From positions 1 to 7,505 of the forward strand of contig WGFD01000189.1 in the NCBI GenBank assembly GCA_015492395.1: a DNA stretch of 7,505 bases. Direction: 5' to 3'. Position 1 is the first letter of the stretch; each line of letters opens with the position of its first letter. The DNA comes from Deltaproteobacteria bacterium (lineage in GTDB: Bacteria; Desulfobacterota; GWC2-55-46; S146-70). The notes under the pieces are model-generated. The model was not told the origin of the DNA. It saw only the letters and a program-made list of their open reading frames with translations, and searched no databases. The position numbers and the translations under genes were made by a program. Below, in pieces: positions 1-6,952 of the stretch.

Positions 1-1767
1 CACGCTGTGTTCCAGCGCCGCCGAGAGTTTCCGTATTTCGAACTCTATCTGTTTACGTTCCAACTCCGCGCCGGCCCGGGTGGCGAAGATGGTCATGACG
101 GATCTTGCCAGTCGATCATTCTTTATTGGTTTGTTGTCCATGGCTACCAGGAGACCCAATGGTTTGCCTGAGGAGTTGAATATGGGGATGCCGAGATAAC
201 TGTCAATCCCCATCTCTTCCAGAAGATGGTCCTCCGGGAAAAGATCTCGAACGCCGCTGGGATAGTAGCAGATCTCACGTCCCACGATGTTGTCACACGG
301 GGTGCCGGCCAGCCCATATGTTATATTCTTGGCAAAGCCGCCGCCTGACCAGACGCTTATAGTGGCTATCTTGTCAGATCCCTGGCCGGTCAACTCCCCT
401 ACGAATGCATGGTGCACGTTCAACGCGCTGGCGAGATGGTATACTAATGAGTTGAAGAATTCGGTTCCTGTTACCGACGATGTACCCTCCACGACGGAAC
501 GGAACATCTCGTCGGCCGTTCTGCGGTCGATCTCTATAAGCGCTTGTACGACCTTGTCGGCTATCTCTGCGGCGAAGCGTTCCTCATCGGTGGTCCATCG
601 GCGTCTTGTCCCCGCCTCTTCAAAACAAAATACGCCAGCAAGTCTGCCTGACTGAAATATCGGCGCATGGAGGATGGATGTTATTTTAAGAGGAAGAAGG
701 TATGTGTCTTTGAGCTCAGCTATCCTCGGATCTTCCGGCGCGTAGTCCGCCTTGATGACATTCCCTGATCCAAGCACGTGGAGATACCAGGGATAGCTGC
801 CGGTTTGGAGGCTTGTATGAGTCGAATGCCTTCCCGGACTCTTTTCATAGACGTCCAAACAGTTCAACGCCTTTCTGTCTTCACTCAGAAGCCAGATACT
901 CGCCCTCCCGGCCTCTATCGTTTCTGCAGCGACCTCAGTTATGAATCTGAAGATCCTTTCGGGGTTATCGGTCACGGCCTGGATAGTGGTGGCGAGTTTG
1001 ACTAGAGCCGCCTGCTGGCGTATCATCCTGTCGTATTTGAGTGTTTCTTCCTCTTCCTCTTTCTTTCTCTTCGTTATGTCCTGGAAGATACTCATGAATG
1101 TCCTCTTGCCGGCATCATCCGTATGTTCGGCGGATGTTACATATCCCCAGATGATAGTGCCGTCCCTCTTTTTGAATTGTGCTTCAAAGTCCCTTACCAC
1201 CCCTCTTTCATGGAGTTTAATAAAGCGTTTCCAATCCTCCGGATCCTTGTAGTGGACCATTGCGTGGTGTTTCAGGAACTCTTCTCTTGATTCATAGCCG
1301 AATATTTTCCATATACTCTCATTGGCCTCCAGCACGTCACCTTCAGGGGTCAGAATGGCGATGCCTGCAGGGACGGACTCCATAAGGTTCCTGAGAGTCC
1401 TTTCCGACTCCTTGAGTCTTTGTTCCGCCAGTTTGCGCTCTGTGACATCATGGAGCGAGACTATGTAGATACTCTCATTTCCGTAACTGGTCTTTACCGC
1501 GTGCATAGCGGCGGTCTTGCGGGTATGATCGTTATGCGGGATCTCTACTTCTACCGCTTCTTTACCGCCGATTTCGTATTCGAAGGGTCTGCCGGTAAGA
1601 CCATGGATTGAACTTCCCAGGATCCTTTCCGCGGCAGGATTGACATAGCGTATCTCCCTGTTTTCGTCCAGGACGACGATCCCGCCACTGCTGTTTGCCA
1701 TGATGGTGGGCAGGTATTCCTCCCCTTCTTTGAGTAGATCCGTCCTGGACTTGATATCATGTGCCAT
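1..1767 (-). CDS. PAS/GAF multidomain sensor protein, probably a histidine kinase or other signalling enzyme (3' end outside window)
   Basis: The reverse strand is open from an ATG at 1767 to the window edge, giving 589 residues without a stop. Residues about 13-112 form a PAS domain ending in the usual exit motif HDVTERK. Residues about 122-235 form a second PAS domain ending FQDITKRK. Residues about 260-410 form a GAF domain, recognisable from ASIWLLSED, CLDVYEKS, GVFCFEEAG and RRWTTDEERFAAEIAD. Residues about 430-572 form a second GAF domain of the type with LAGTPCDNIVG and SYLGIPIFNSSGKPLG. The last residues, KLSAALEHSV, are how a further PAS domain usually begins. There is no signal peptide or membrane segment, so it probably senses a cytoplasmic signal. 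The ligand and the output domain (kinase, GGDEF or other) cannot be told from this part. The start is fixed by an in-frame TAA upstream with no other ATG, GTG or TTG between; its ribosome binding site is weak (GGGGGA about 12 bases upstream). Confidence 0.93.
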   Translation of the reverse strand, partial: MAHDIKSRTDLLKEGEEYLPTIMANSSGGIVVLDENREIRYVNPAAERILGSSIHGLTGRPFEYEIGGKEAVEVEIPHNDHTRKTAAMHAVKTSYGNESIYIVSLHDVTERKLAEQRLKESERTLRNLMESVPAGIAILTPEGDVLEANESIWKIFGYESREEFLKHHAMVHYKDPEDWKRFIKLHERGVVRDFEAQFKKRDGTIIWGYVTSAEHTDDAGKRTFMSIFQDITKRKKEEEEETLKYDRMIRQQAALVKLATTIQAVTDNPERIFRFITEVAAETIEAGRASIWLLSEDRKALNCLDVYEKSPGRHSTHTSLQTGSYPWYLHVLGSGNVIKADYAPEDPRIAELKDTYLLPLKITSILHAPIFQSGRLAGVFCFEEAGTRRRWTTDEERFAAEIADKVVQALIEIDRRTADEMFRSVVEGTSSVTGTEFFNSLVYHLASALNVHHAFVGELTGQGSDKIATISVWSGGGFAKNITYGLAGTPCDNIVGREICYYPSGVRDLFPEDHLLEEMGIDSYLGIPIFNSSGKPLGLLVAMDNKPIKNDRLARSVMTIFATRAGAELERKQIEFEIRKLSAALEHSV

Positions 1768-1784
1768 TAGGTTGAATGTTCCCC

Positions 1785-1836
1785 CGATTGTAATTGTAAT
1801 TTATTAAAATTAAAATACCCGTGTTATGATCTCTTC
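1785..1836 (-). promoter_or_regulatory. AT-rich probable promoter region of the sensor gene
   Basis: Immediately upstream of the sensor start lies a strongly AT-rich tract, unlike the surrounding sequence. Read on the minus strand it contains two adjacent TACAAT hexamers (1787-1792 and 1793-1798), each five of six to the sigma-70 -10 consensus. I see no good -35 partner at 16-18 bases, so the exact promoter is not determined. The location and composition are the main support. Confidence 0.35.
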
Positions 1837-1839
1837 AAG

Positions 1840-2230
1840 GGTATGCCGCCGTATTGTCCTTACGGGTTCTAAATCCTGCATGCGCTTCATGCGGCGTGGA
1901 TTTCCATCTTATAGAACAGCGACTTGACGCCAGTGTGTCGTATACGGACAGGCGTGAGGCGCGAATGAGCATTTTGCCCTGAAAACCACTTAGGTGCATA
2001 CCGCAAGGCATAGCAGGCGTAACTTCCGCCCTATTAAGATCGGCAAAACCAAGTAAAAGTTGAGGCGTTTGGATGGAGAAAGGATAAATATCGCCGCTAT
2101 ACGGAGCGTTACAACCCTGCATCACTGCGCTGCTCCACGGCTCGTCTCTTAAAGCGCCCTTCGCGTCTCACCTTCGTCGTGTCTCCGGACGCTTTGTTCT
2201 GATGCGCTGCCTTAGCATACGCTTATAACA
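1840..2230. other. Gene-free interval with dense nested inverted repeats; possible structured RNA or small repeat element
   Basis: No frame here gives a recognisable protein. The 96-codon minus-strand frame at 1835-2125 has no known motif and no ribosome binding site. What stands out is self-complementarity. CCGTA/TACGG pair at 1849-1865. GTTCTA (1866-1871) pairs with TAGAAC (1912-1917) around AATCC/GGATT and GCATG/CATGC. CTTgACGCC (1923-1931) pairs with GGCGTgAGG (1951-1959) around TGTC/GACA. TTTTGCC (1972-1978) pairs with GGCAAAA (2042-2048), enclosing two small hairpins near 1997-2014 and 2015-2031. GGAGC/GCTCC pair at 2103-2136 and AAAGCG/CGCTTT at 2151-2195. The orientation is unclear: G-U pairing favours the minus strand in one hairpin and the plus strand in another. 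No T-run terminator is seen at either edge. It lies between the end of nfi and the start of the sensor gene, so it could also be a long leader of the latter. Confidence 0.4.
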
Positions 2231-2242
2231 TTGTGTGCAACT

Positions 2243-2941
2243 TCAGGACCGAAACCCTCTTTTCAGGATGGCAGCCCTTCTGTCTGCCATCCTTGTCGGT
2301 TCCGGGAGCCTGTACCTTAATGTACACTTCAGTACTATATCGACGGCACCGTCGATGTCTATGAGGTGTCCGGGAGATATGAAGAGAGGTCTTACACGGT
2401 CCCTGCTCCTAAGGACGGAACCGACTGTGCAATCTTTGTAGATTAACGGAGAGCGGTCCCCCTTATGCGGACCAGGCTCCTTGAAGGAACCAACGAGCCT
2501 GGATTTGGCACAACCTATCGTCGGGATGCCGAGTAGAGTACCTATATGCGCGGCTATGCCAAGCCTCTTTGGATGAGCTATCCCCTGGCCGTCGAACATG
2601 ATGATGTCCGGGGGTGGTTCCAGACCTTCCAGCGCACAGATGACGGCAGGGCCTTCCCTGAAGGATAGAAATCCCGGTATGTAGGGGAATGTTATGTCTT
2701 TCACTGCCTCTGATTCGTCTATAGGTGCGAGACCGGGGTAGTCGTAAAGTACGGCAACGGCTATTACCTTTCCTTCGTGGAAAGCGGCGTCTACGCCTGC
2801 GATAGTTTCGGGATACCTCTTCAGAGGAACTATTCTCACCTGCTTTCTGAGGACTTCCTGGACCTCTTTTGCGTCTTCTATATTGTCAGGCCAGTTGATC
2901 ATATTTTTGTGCTTCATGGGCATCTTGTGCTTCAAGAGCAT
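2243..2941 (-). CDS. nfi: Endonuclease V (deoxyinosine 3'-endonuclease)
   Basis: Endonuclease V cuts DNA at the second phosphodiester bond 3' of deoxyinosine and starts repair of deaminated adenine; it acts in the cytoplasm and needs magnesium. The 232-residue product shows the family from end to end: GVDAAF with catalytic Asp51, FPYIPGFLSFREGPAV with the wedge Tyr87 and Glu96, FDGQGIAHPKRLGIA with Asp117 and His123, GCAKSRL with Lys146, SPGH with His192, and the C-terminal YRLPEPTRMAD. All expected active-site residues are present, so it should be functional. Length is close to the family's usual 220-235. The start is uncertain: ATG codons occur at 2941, 2923, 2917 and 2902, none with a clear ribosome binding site. 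The predicted promoter leaves only about nine untranslated bases before the first ATG, and a start at 2917 or 2902 would match family N-termini better. It stands alone, divergent from the peptidase gene. Confidence 0.97.
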   Translation of the reverse strand: MLLKHKMPMKHKNMINWPDNIEDAKEVQEVLRKQVRIVPLKRYPETIAGVDAAFHEGKVIAVAVLYDYPGLAPIDESEAVKDITFPYIPGFLSFREGPAVICALEGLEPPPDIIMFDGQGIAHPKRLGIAAHIGTLLGIPTIGCAKSRLVGSFKEPGPHKGDRSPLIYKDCTVGSVLRSRDRVRPLFISPGHLIDIDGAVDIVLKCTLRYRLPEPTRMADRRAAILKRGFRS

Positions 2942-2956
2942 TGATTTTTATGATAC

Positions 2957-2985
2957 ATTCTACATGATTTCAGGCACTATGGAAA
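2957..2985 (-). promoter_or_regulatory. Predicted sigma-70 type promoter of nfi
   Basis: Read on the minus strand, TTTCCA (2985-2980) and TAGAAT (2962-2957) are separated by 17 bases. The -10 element matches the consensus at five of six positions and the -35 at four of six. Transcription would begin near 2950, only about nine bases before the first ATG at 2941. That implies either a nearly leaderless message or use of one of the ATG codons further in. This is a consensus match by eye. Confidence 0.45.
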
Positions 2986-3078
2986 CAGGATTGGCATGAG
3001 TCCACAATACAGGACCGTCAGAGTGAGTGGAGCAGACGGCGGCTTCAGCAGCGTCCACCTTGAACACGCATAGCGAGC

Positions 3079-3129
3079 GCCTGTCTGCCAAGATTGACAG
3101 GCAGGCATTCCCCGCAGCTTGCTTCGGGG
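3079..3129. repeat. Two tandem REP-like hairpins in the divergent spacer
   Basis: The first hairpin has arms 3079-3089 (GCCTGTCTGCC) and 3096-3106 (GACAGGCAGGC), pairing over eleven positions with one G-U and one mismatch around a six-base loop. Three bases later a second has arms CCCCG (3110-3114) and CGGGG (3125-3129); its inside, GCAGCTTGCTTC, looks like a longer GCAGC/GCTGC stem damaged by one base. Paired GC-rich hairpins like these between genes are typical of REP or extragenic palindromic elements spread by Y1-type transposases. No transposase and no second copy is present in this window. They lie between the divergent starts of nfi and the peptidase. A smaller hairpin, CTTGC/GCAAG, follows at 3153-3166. 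Confidence 0.5.
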
Positions 3130-3183
3130 TTGGCGAACGTTATTTCTTGCGGCTTGCTGGTGCAAGTTCCGACAAATATCGTT

Positions 3184-3189
3184 AGGTGA
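3184..3189 (+). promoter_or_regulatory. Ribosome binding site that selects the TTG start at 3198
   Basis: AGGTGA is a perfect six-base match to the 3' end of 16S rRNA and ends eight bases before a TTG at 3198. The alternative GTG at 3186 lies inside this motif and has no ribosome binding site of its own. The EF-hand gene in this window uses the same type of motif, AGGAGGTGA, at seven bases from its ATG, so the spacing is in keeping with this genome. Confidence 0.6.
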
Positions 3190-3197
3190 CCGATATA

Positions 3198-6128
3198 TTG
3201 AGGAAGATATATCCATATCCAATAGTACTGTCTGTATGCCTTATATTGATAGGGGTTGCGGCCCACGTCCTTGCGGCCGGGATCTCCGGTGACGATGGAG
3301 GGGAGAATAAGGGGAAGAAAGAGGTCCTGCTCTCCAATATCAGGCAACTGATCTTCAAAGGCAGGCGCAGCGGTGAGGGCTACTTCGGTAAGGATGGCAG
3401 GGCGATGGTCTTCCAGAGTGAGAGAGACACTGGCAACCCCTTTTACCAGATATATCTTATGGATCTTTTGGACGGTAATGTAACAAGGGTCTCTCCTGGC
3501 TATGGCAAGACCACATGTTCTTGGATGCATCCGGACGGCAGGAGGGTGTTGTTTGCCTCTACTCACGAAGATCCAGGCGTACGCTCCAAGCAGGATGAAG
3601 AGACGGAGAGACACTTAAAGGGCGAGTCCCGCCGCTACTCATGGGACTTCGACGAGCACTACGATATCTATGAGTTCGACACCGGGGGGAAGCAGTTAAG
3701 GAACCTTACCCTGACCACCGGTTATGACGCCGAGGGTTCATGGTCTCCCGACGGCAGGTATATCGTCTTTGCTTCCAACAGGCATGCCTATAGCGGTGAA
3801 CTCTCTCCGGAAGAGCGGGAGAGGTTTAAGCGGGATCCATCCTACCTGATGGATATATACATAATGAACGGGAACGGTTCGGGGGTGAGGCGCCTGACTG
3901 ACCGGCCGGGTTATGACGGCGGTCCATTCTTTAGTCCCGATGGAAGGAGAATTGTATGGCGCCACTTCTCCGAAGATGGCTCCGTTGCGGAGATATATAC
4001 CATGAAGACAGACGGCACCGATAAGCGCCAAGTTACAAGACTCGGCGTTATGTCCTGGGCCCCGTTTTATCACCCTTCCGGCGATTACATCATCTTTGCC
4101 ACCAATCTCCATGGTCACGCCAACTTCGAGCTTTATATGGTGGACACCGAGGGACGGTCGGATCCTGTCAGGGTGACATATACGGATGGGTTTGACGGAC
4201 TGCCCGTCTTTATGCCCGACGGCAGGACGCTTTCGTGGACAGCCACGCGTACGGATACCAAACAGGCCCAGATATTCATGGCGGACTGGGATGACATAGA
4301 GGCCAGAAGGTTGCTTGGACTCGAGCCCTCCGTCTCTCAGACGGTGCCTGGGATAAGTGCCGACGACCTGCGGCGCCACCTGGGTTTCATCGCGTCCGAA
4401 AGGATGGCTGGAAGGCTTACCGGTTCCAGGGGGATGAGAGAATCTGCAGAATACGTCGCCTCGGTGCTTGGATCTTACGGACTGGAAGGTTCGGGCGAAG
4501 GGGGCAGTTTTTTTCAGGAGTTTGAATATACCGCCGGTGTCCAACTCGGGCCGGCGAACAGACTCTCCCTCTCCGTCAACGGGAAGCCGCTCGAATCCGA
4601 TGTGGACAAGGACTGGCGCCCCCTTGCGTTTTCCAGCATTGGCAAGGTAGAGCCCTTGGAAATCGTCTCCGTGGGTTACGGCATCGTGGCCCCGGGGAAC
4701 GGAAAGTTTGAGGCATATGATTCTTATGGTGATCTGGACGTTGAAGATAAGTGGGTGCTGGTCTTCCGCTATCTGCCGGAGGAGATTACACCGGAGTATC
4801 GGCAGCACCTCAACCGGTATGCGTCTCTGCGCTATAAGGCGATGCTGGCAAGGGACAGGGGGGCTAGGGGATTGATCGTGGTTAGTGGTCCGAATTCGAA
4901 GGTTAAGGAAGACCTTGTGAGACTCTCCTTCGATACGGCTATAGCCGGGACGAGTATTGCGGTGATATCCATTACCGATGGACTGGCAGATAAGCTGCTT
5001 GTGCCCTCAGGGAAGGGACTCAAGGAGCTGCAGGACGAACTGGATACGGGGAGAAGGCGGGAGGGTTTTTCGCTGAGAGGGGTTTCTCTTGCCGCAGAGA
5101 TAGATATAGAACAGGAGAGGCGTAAAGGCCTGAATGTGGTGGCCAGGTTGGCGTCAGGGAGGGCTAAGGGCGCTCCCGTAGTAATAGTAGGTGCGCACCT
5201 TGACCACCTTGGTGATGGGATAGGTACTAACTCCATGGCCAGGGACGACGAGAAGGGTAAGATCCATCCCGGGGCCGACGATAACGCCTCCGGCATATCG
5301 GCACTGTTGGAGATGGCACAGTTCCTCTCTAACGGGGTGGCTGAGGGGAGGTTCAACATCAGGCATGATATAATCTTTTCGGCGTGGTCTGGTGAAGAGT
5401 TGGGACTTCTTGGTTCCAGCTACTTCACCAGCACGTTCTTTGGTGGCAAGAAGGCCGAGTCCATCAGACCGGGAGTGGCCGCCTATATCAATATGGATAT
5501 GGTTGGCAGATTCAAGGACAGGCTCGTGATACAGGGCGTAGGCTCCAGTTCTACGTGGCCGGGGCTTATAGAGCGCGCCAATGTGCCTATTGGTTTACCC
5601 CTTTCACTGCAAGAGGAGAGTTACCTGCCTACGGACGCAACCTCATTCTATCTCATGGGAGTCCCGTCATTGAGCGCCTTTACGGGAGCCCATGAGGACT
5701 ATCACACGCCGAGGGACCGGGCTGATAAAATAGATTACAAAGGCATGGAGAGGGTAACACGCCTGATGGCGCGAATCGTTCTCCTTCTTGCCTCAATGGA
5801 CGAGGCGCCCGACTATATCGAGATGGTCAAGCCGGCGGGATCGTTCAAACGGCGGGAATTGCGCGCCACTCTAGGTACCATCCCGGACTATTCACGGGCA
5901 GGTGCCGGAGGCGTGAGGCTGAGCGGCGTTGCAAAGGATGGTCCGGCATATCTCGCCGGACTCAAGGCGGGCGACACGATTGTGGAGCTTGCCGGAAGAG
6001 AGATAGAGAATATCTACGACTATGTCTACACCCTTGAAGCACTCAAGATCGGTGTGCCCCTCAAGGTGGTCATCATCCGCGGAGAGGACCGCCGTACCCT
6101 TACGATCATACCAGGTTCCAGGGAATAG
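3198..6128 (+). CDS. Exported TolB-like propeller / PA / M28 zinc peptidase / PDZ protein
   Basis: This 976-residue protein (980 if the GTG at 3186 is used) is probably an extracytoplasmic aminopeptidase or related M28 metallopeptidase. Residues 1-28 form a signal peptide: RKIYPYP, a hydrophobic stretch, then VLAAG. Residues about 45-370 hold six TolB/PD40-type blades, each with a (S/H/M)PDGR-like turn near 66, 111, 183, 246, 292 and 339, giving a six-bladed propeller. About 485-615 is a PA-like insert. The M28 core is about 640-865 with a complete two-zinc site: His667 in GAHLDHLGDG, Asp694 in GADDNASG, general base Glu733 and ligand Glu734 in SGEELG, Asp767 in INMDMVGR, and His836 in DYHTPRD. 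Residues about 885-970 are a PDZ domain with GPAYLAGLKAGDTIVEL. The propeller and PDZ may guide or hold substrate; the actual substrate cannot be read from sequence. No clear promoter is visible, and the gene ends 25 bases from the convergent phosphoesterase gene. Confidence 0.95.
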   Translation: MRKIYPYPIVLSVCLILIGVAAHVLAAGISGDDGGENKGKKEVLLSNIRQLIFKGRRSGEGYFGKDGRAMVFQSERDTGNPFYQIYLMDLLDGNVTRVSPGYGKTTCSWMHPDGRRVLFASTHEDPGVRSKQDEETERHLKGESRRYSWDFDEHYDIYEFDTGGKQLRNLTLTTGYDAEGSWSPDGRYIVFASNRHAYSGELSPEERERFKRDPSYLMDIYIMNGNGSGVRRLTDRPGYDGGPFFSPDGRRIVWRHFSEDGSVAEIYTMKTDGTDKRQVTRLGVMSWAPFYHPSGDYIIFATNLHGHANFELYMVDTEGRSDPVRVTYTDGFDGLPVFMPDGRTLSWTATRTDTKQAQIFMADWDDIEARRLLGLEPSVSQTVPGISADDLRRHLGFIASERMAGRLTGSRGMRESAEYVASVLGSYGLEGSGEGGSFFQEFEYTAGVQLGPANRLSLSVNGKPLESDVDKDWRPLAFSSIGKVEPLEIVSVGYGIVAPGNGKFEAYDSYGDLDVEDKWVLVFRYLPEEITPEYRQHLNRYASLRYKAMLARDRGARGLIVVSGPNSKVKEDLVRLSFDTAIAGTSIAVISITDGLADKLLVPSGKGLKELQDELDTGRRREGFSLRGVSLAAEIDIEQERRKGLNVVARLASGRAKGAPVVIVGAHLDHLGDGIGTNSMARDDEKGKIHPGADDNASGISALLEMAQFLSNGVAEGRFNIRHDIIFSAWSGEELGLLGSSYFTSTFFGGKKAESIRPGVAAYINMDMVGRFKDRLVIQGVGSSSTWPGLIERANVPIGLPLSLQEESYLPTDATSFYLMGVPSLSAFTGAHEDYHTPRDRADKIDYKGMERVTRLMARIVLLLASMDEAPDYIEMVKPAGSFKRRELRATLGTIPDYSRAGAGGVRLSGVAKDGPAYLAGLKAGDTIVELAGREIENIYDYVYTLEALKIGVPLKVVIIRGEDRRTLTIIPGSRE

Positions 6129-6153
6129 CCGGCCGCTGCTGAAGATGAAGAGG

Positions 6154-6648
6154 CTAGGCCTTGAGTCCTATAATCTCGGCGTCGAGCGAACCGTTCTTGA
6201 TGCTGAGGATGGCGACGGAGACGGGCAGTCCGAACCTTCTGGGTCCGGCGCTACCTGGATTCAGAAATAGCACTTTGTCCTTCTCTTCGATGGAAGGGTG
6301 GTGGGAATGGCCGTGGATGATGACGCTGAAGCCGGCTGTGGCCGGTTCCAGCGCCAGTCTGTTCAGTTCGTGCAGGACATAGAGAAGCTTTCCTCCGATT
6401 TCGACAACCTCCGTTTCAGGGAGTTCACCAATCAAGTGGTCGGTATCGGTATTCCCACGCACCGCGACGACCGGTGCCACCCTTCGCAGATTGTCAAGCA
6501 CATCCTGGCTCCCCACATCACCGGCATGTATGATCATGTCAGAGCCTTTCAGTGCCCTGGCGGCCTCCAGCCGGGAGAGGCCATGTGTGTCTGATATGAT
6601 ACCGATAAGACAGTGGTCTATATCTTGCAAATCCTTTTGCATCTCCAT
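6154..6648 (-). CDS. YfcE/MJ0936-family metallophosphoesterase
   Basis: The 164-residue protein is a small cytoplasmic calcineurin-like phosphodiesterase, close in length to YfcE and MJ0936, which hydrolyse model phosphodiesters with two metal ions. All metal-binding motifs are there: ISDTHG (Asp20, His22), HAGDVG (Asp44), RGNTD (Asn66 with His/Asp neighbours), His93 in YVLHELN, and HGHSHHP (His114, His116), followed by the typical LNPGSAGPRRFGLP. In YfcE the fifth motif is usually His-Gly; here His93 is followed by Glu, a variation seen in part of the family, and the metal ligand itself is kept. The true substrate is unknown. The ATG at 6648 is the first start after an in-frame TGA, but it has no ribosome binding site and gives about 13 residues before the first strand, more than usual. 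The gene converges with the peptidase gene. A TATACT at 6782-6787 could be a -10 element, without a good -35. Confidence 0.94.
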   Translation of the reverse strand: MEMQKDLQDIDHCLIGIISDTHGLSRLEAARALKGSDMIIHAGDVGSQDVLDNLRRVAPVVAVRGNTDTDHLIGELPETEVVEIGGKLLYVLHELNRLALEPATAGFSVIIHGHSHHPSIEEKDKVLFLNPGSAGPRRFGLPVSVAILSIKNGSLDAEIIGLKA

Positions 6649-6811
6649 GATACTATCGCTGAAGTTGGTCCCTGAAAAGCGCGTGGCGGGCGGATCCCAC
6701 GCATCTCACCGCCGCTATAAATCACTCTGGACTCTCGATGAATTCCTTTCGTGGGGTCGTTTCTTAAGATGCCCTGTTCCAAGTATACAATAAAAGTGTT
6801 CCCCGTGCCAG

Positions 6812-6831
6812 CAATTGAAGATCCTCAATTG
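6812..6831. repeat. Perfect inverted repeat CAATTGA/TCAATTG
   Basis: Seven-base arms match exactly around a six-base spacer. On the minus strand it sits about 25 bases upstream of the TATACT -10-like element of the phosphoesterase gene, a position suited to a regulator-binding site. On the plus strand it is followed by GGGGTTTCTTT, which makes a weak terminator possible, but no plus-strand gene ends here. Both readings are inference from position. Confidence 0.35.
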
Positions 6832-6919
6832 GGGTTTCTTTCCTGTGGCTCGCTGCGAAGGTTTTCGATTTTCAGACTACTGATGTGAGGTGAGAGCGTG
6901 AAAGCGCGCAATCAGATGA

Positions 6920-6952
6920 GGTGCGGCGCGGCATTTCACCGCGCCATTCACC
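6920..6952. repeat. Strong GC-rich hairpin
   Basis: GGCGCGG (6925-6931) and CCGCGCC (6939-6945) pair perfectly around a seven-base loop, and GGTG/CACC (6920-6923 and 6949-6952) extend the stem across a small internal loop. There is no T-run on either side. It could be part of a structured RNA, a repeat element, or a barrier at the end of the EF-hand transcript. Confidence 0.4.

Noticed and set aside
1835..2125. A 96-codon minus-strand open frame in the interval upstream of the sensor gene
   Set aside because: It has no ribosome binding site, no recognisable motif and an uneven composition, and it lies over the inverted-repeat block. RNA-type structure or a repeat explains the region at least as well.
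2140..2242. An integron attC-like site downstream of nfi (GTTATAAGC on the minus strand)
   Set aside because: The paired core sites with the expected spacing and imperfect stem are not found, and there is no integrase or cassette arrangement.
3154..3182. TTGCTG with TATCGT as a promoter for the peptidase
   Set aside because: The spacing is 17, but the transcript would begin at or after the ribosome binding site at 3184-3189, so it could not serve the gene.
3738..4808. A 356-codon minus-strand open frame
   Set aside because: It lies entirely antisense to the propeller and PA part of the peptidase, whose domains are clear. Its own translation shows no family motifs.
6782..6812. TGGCACG on the minus strand, suggesting a sigma-54 promoter for the phosphoesterase
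   Set aside because: The -24-like GG is present but the -12 GC is not found at the required ten-base spacing; AC stands there.
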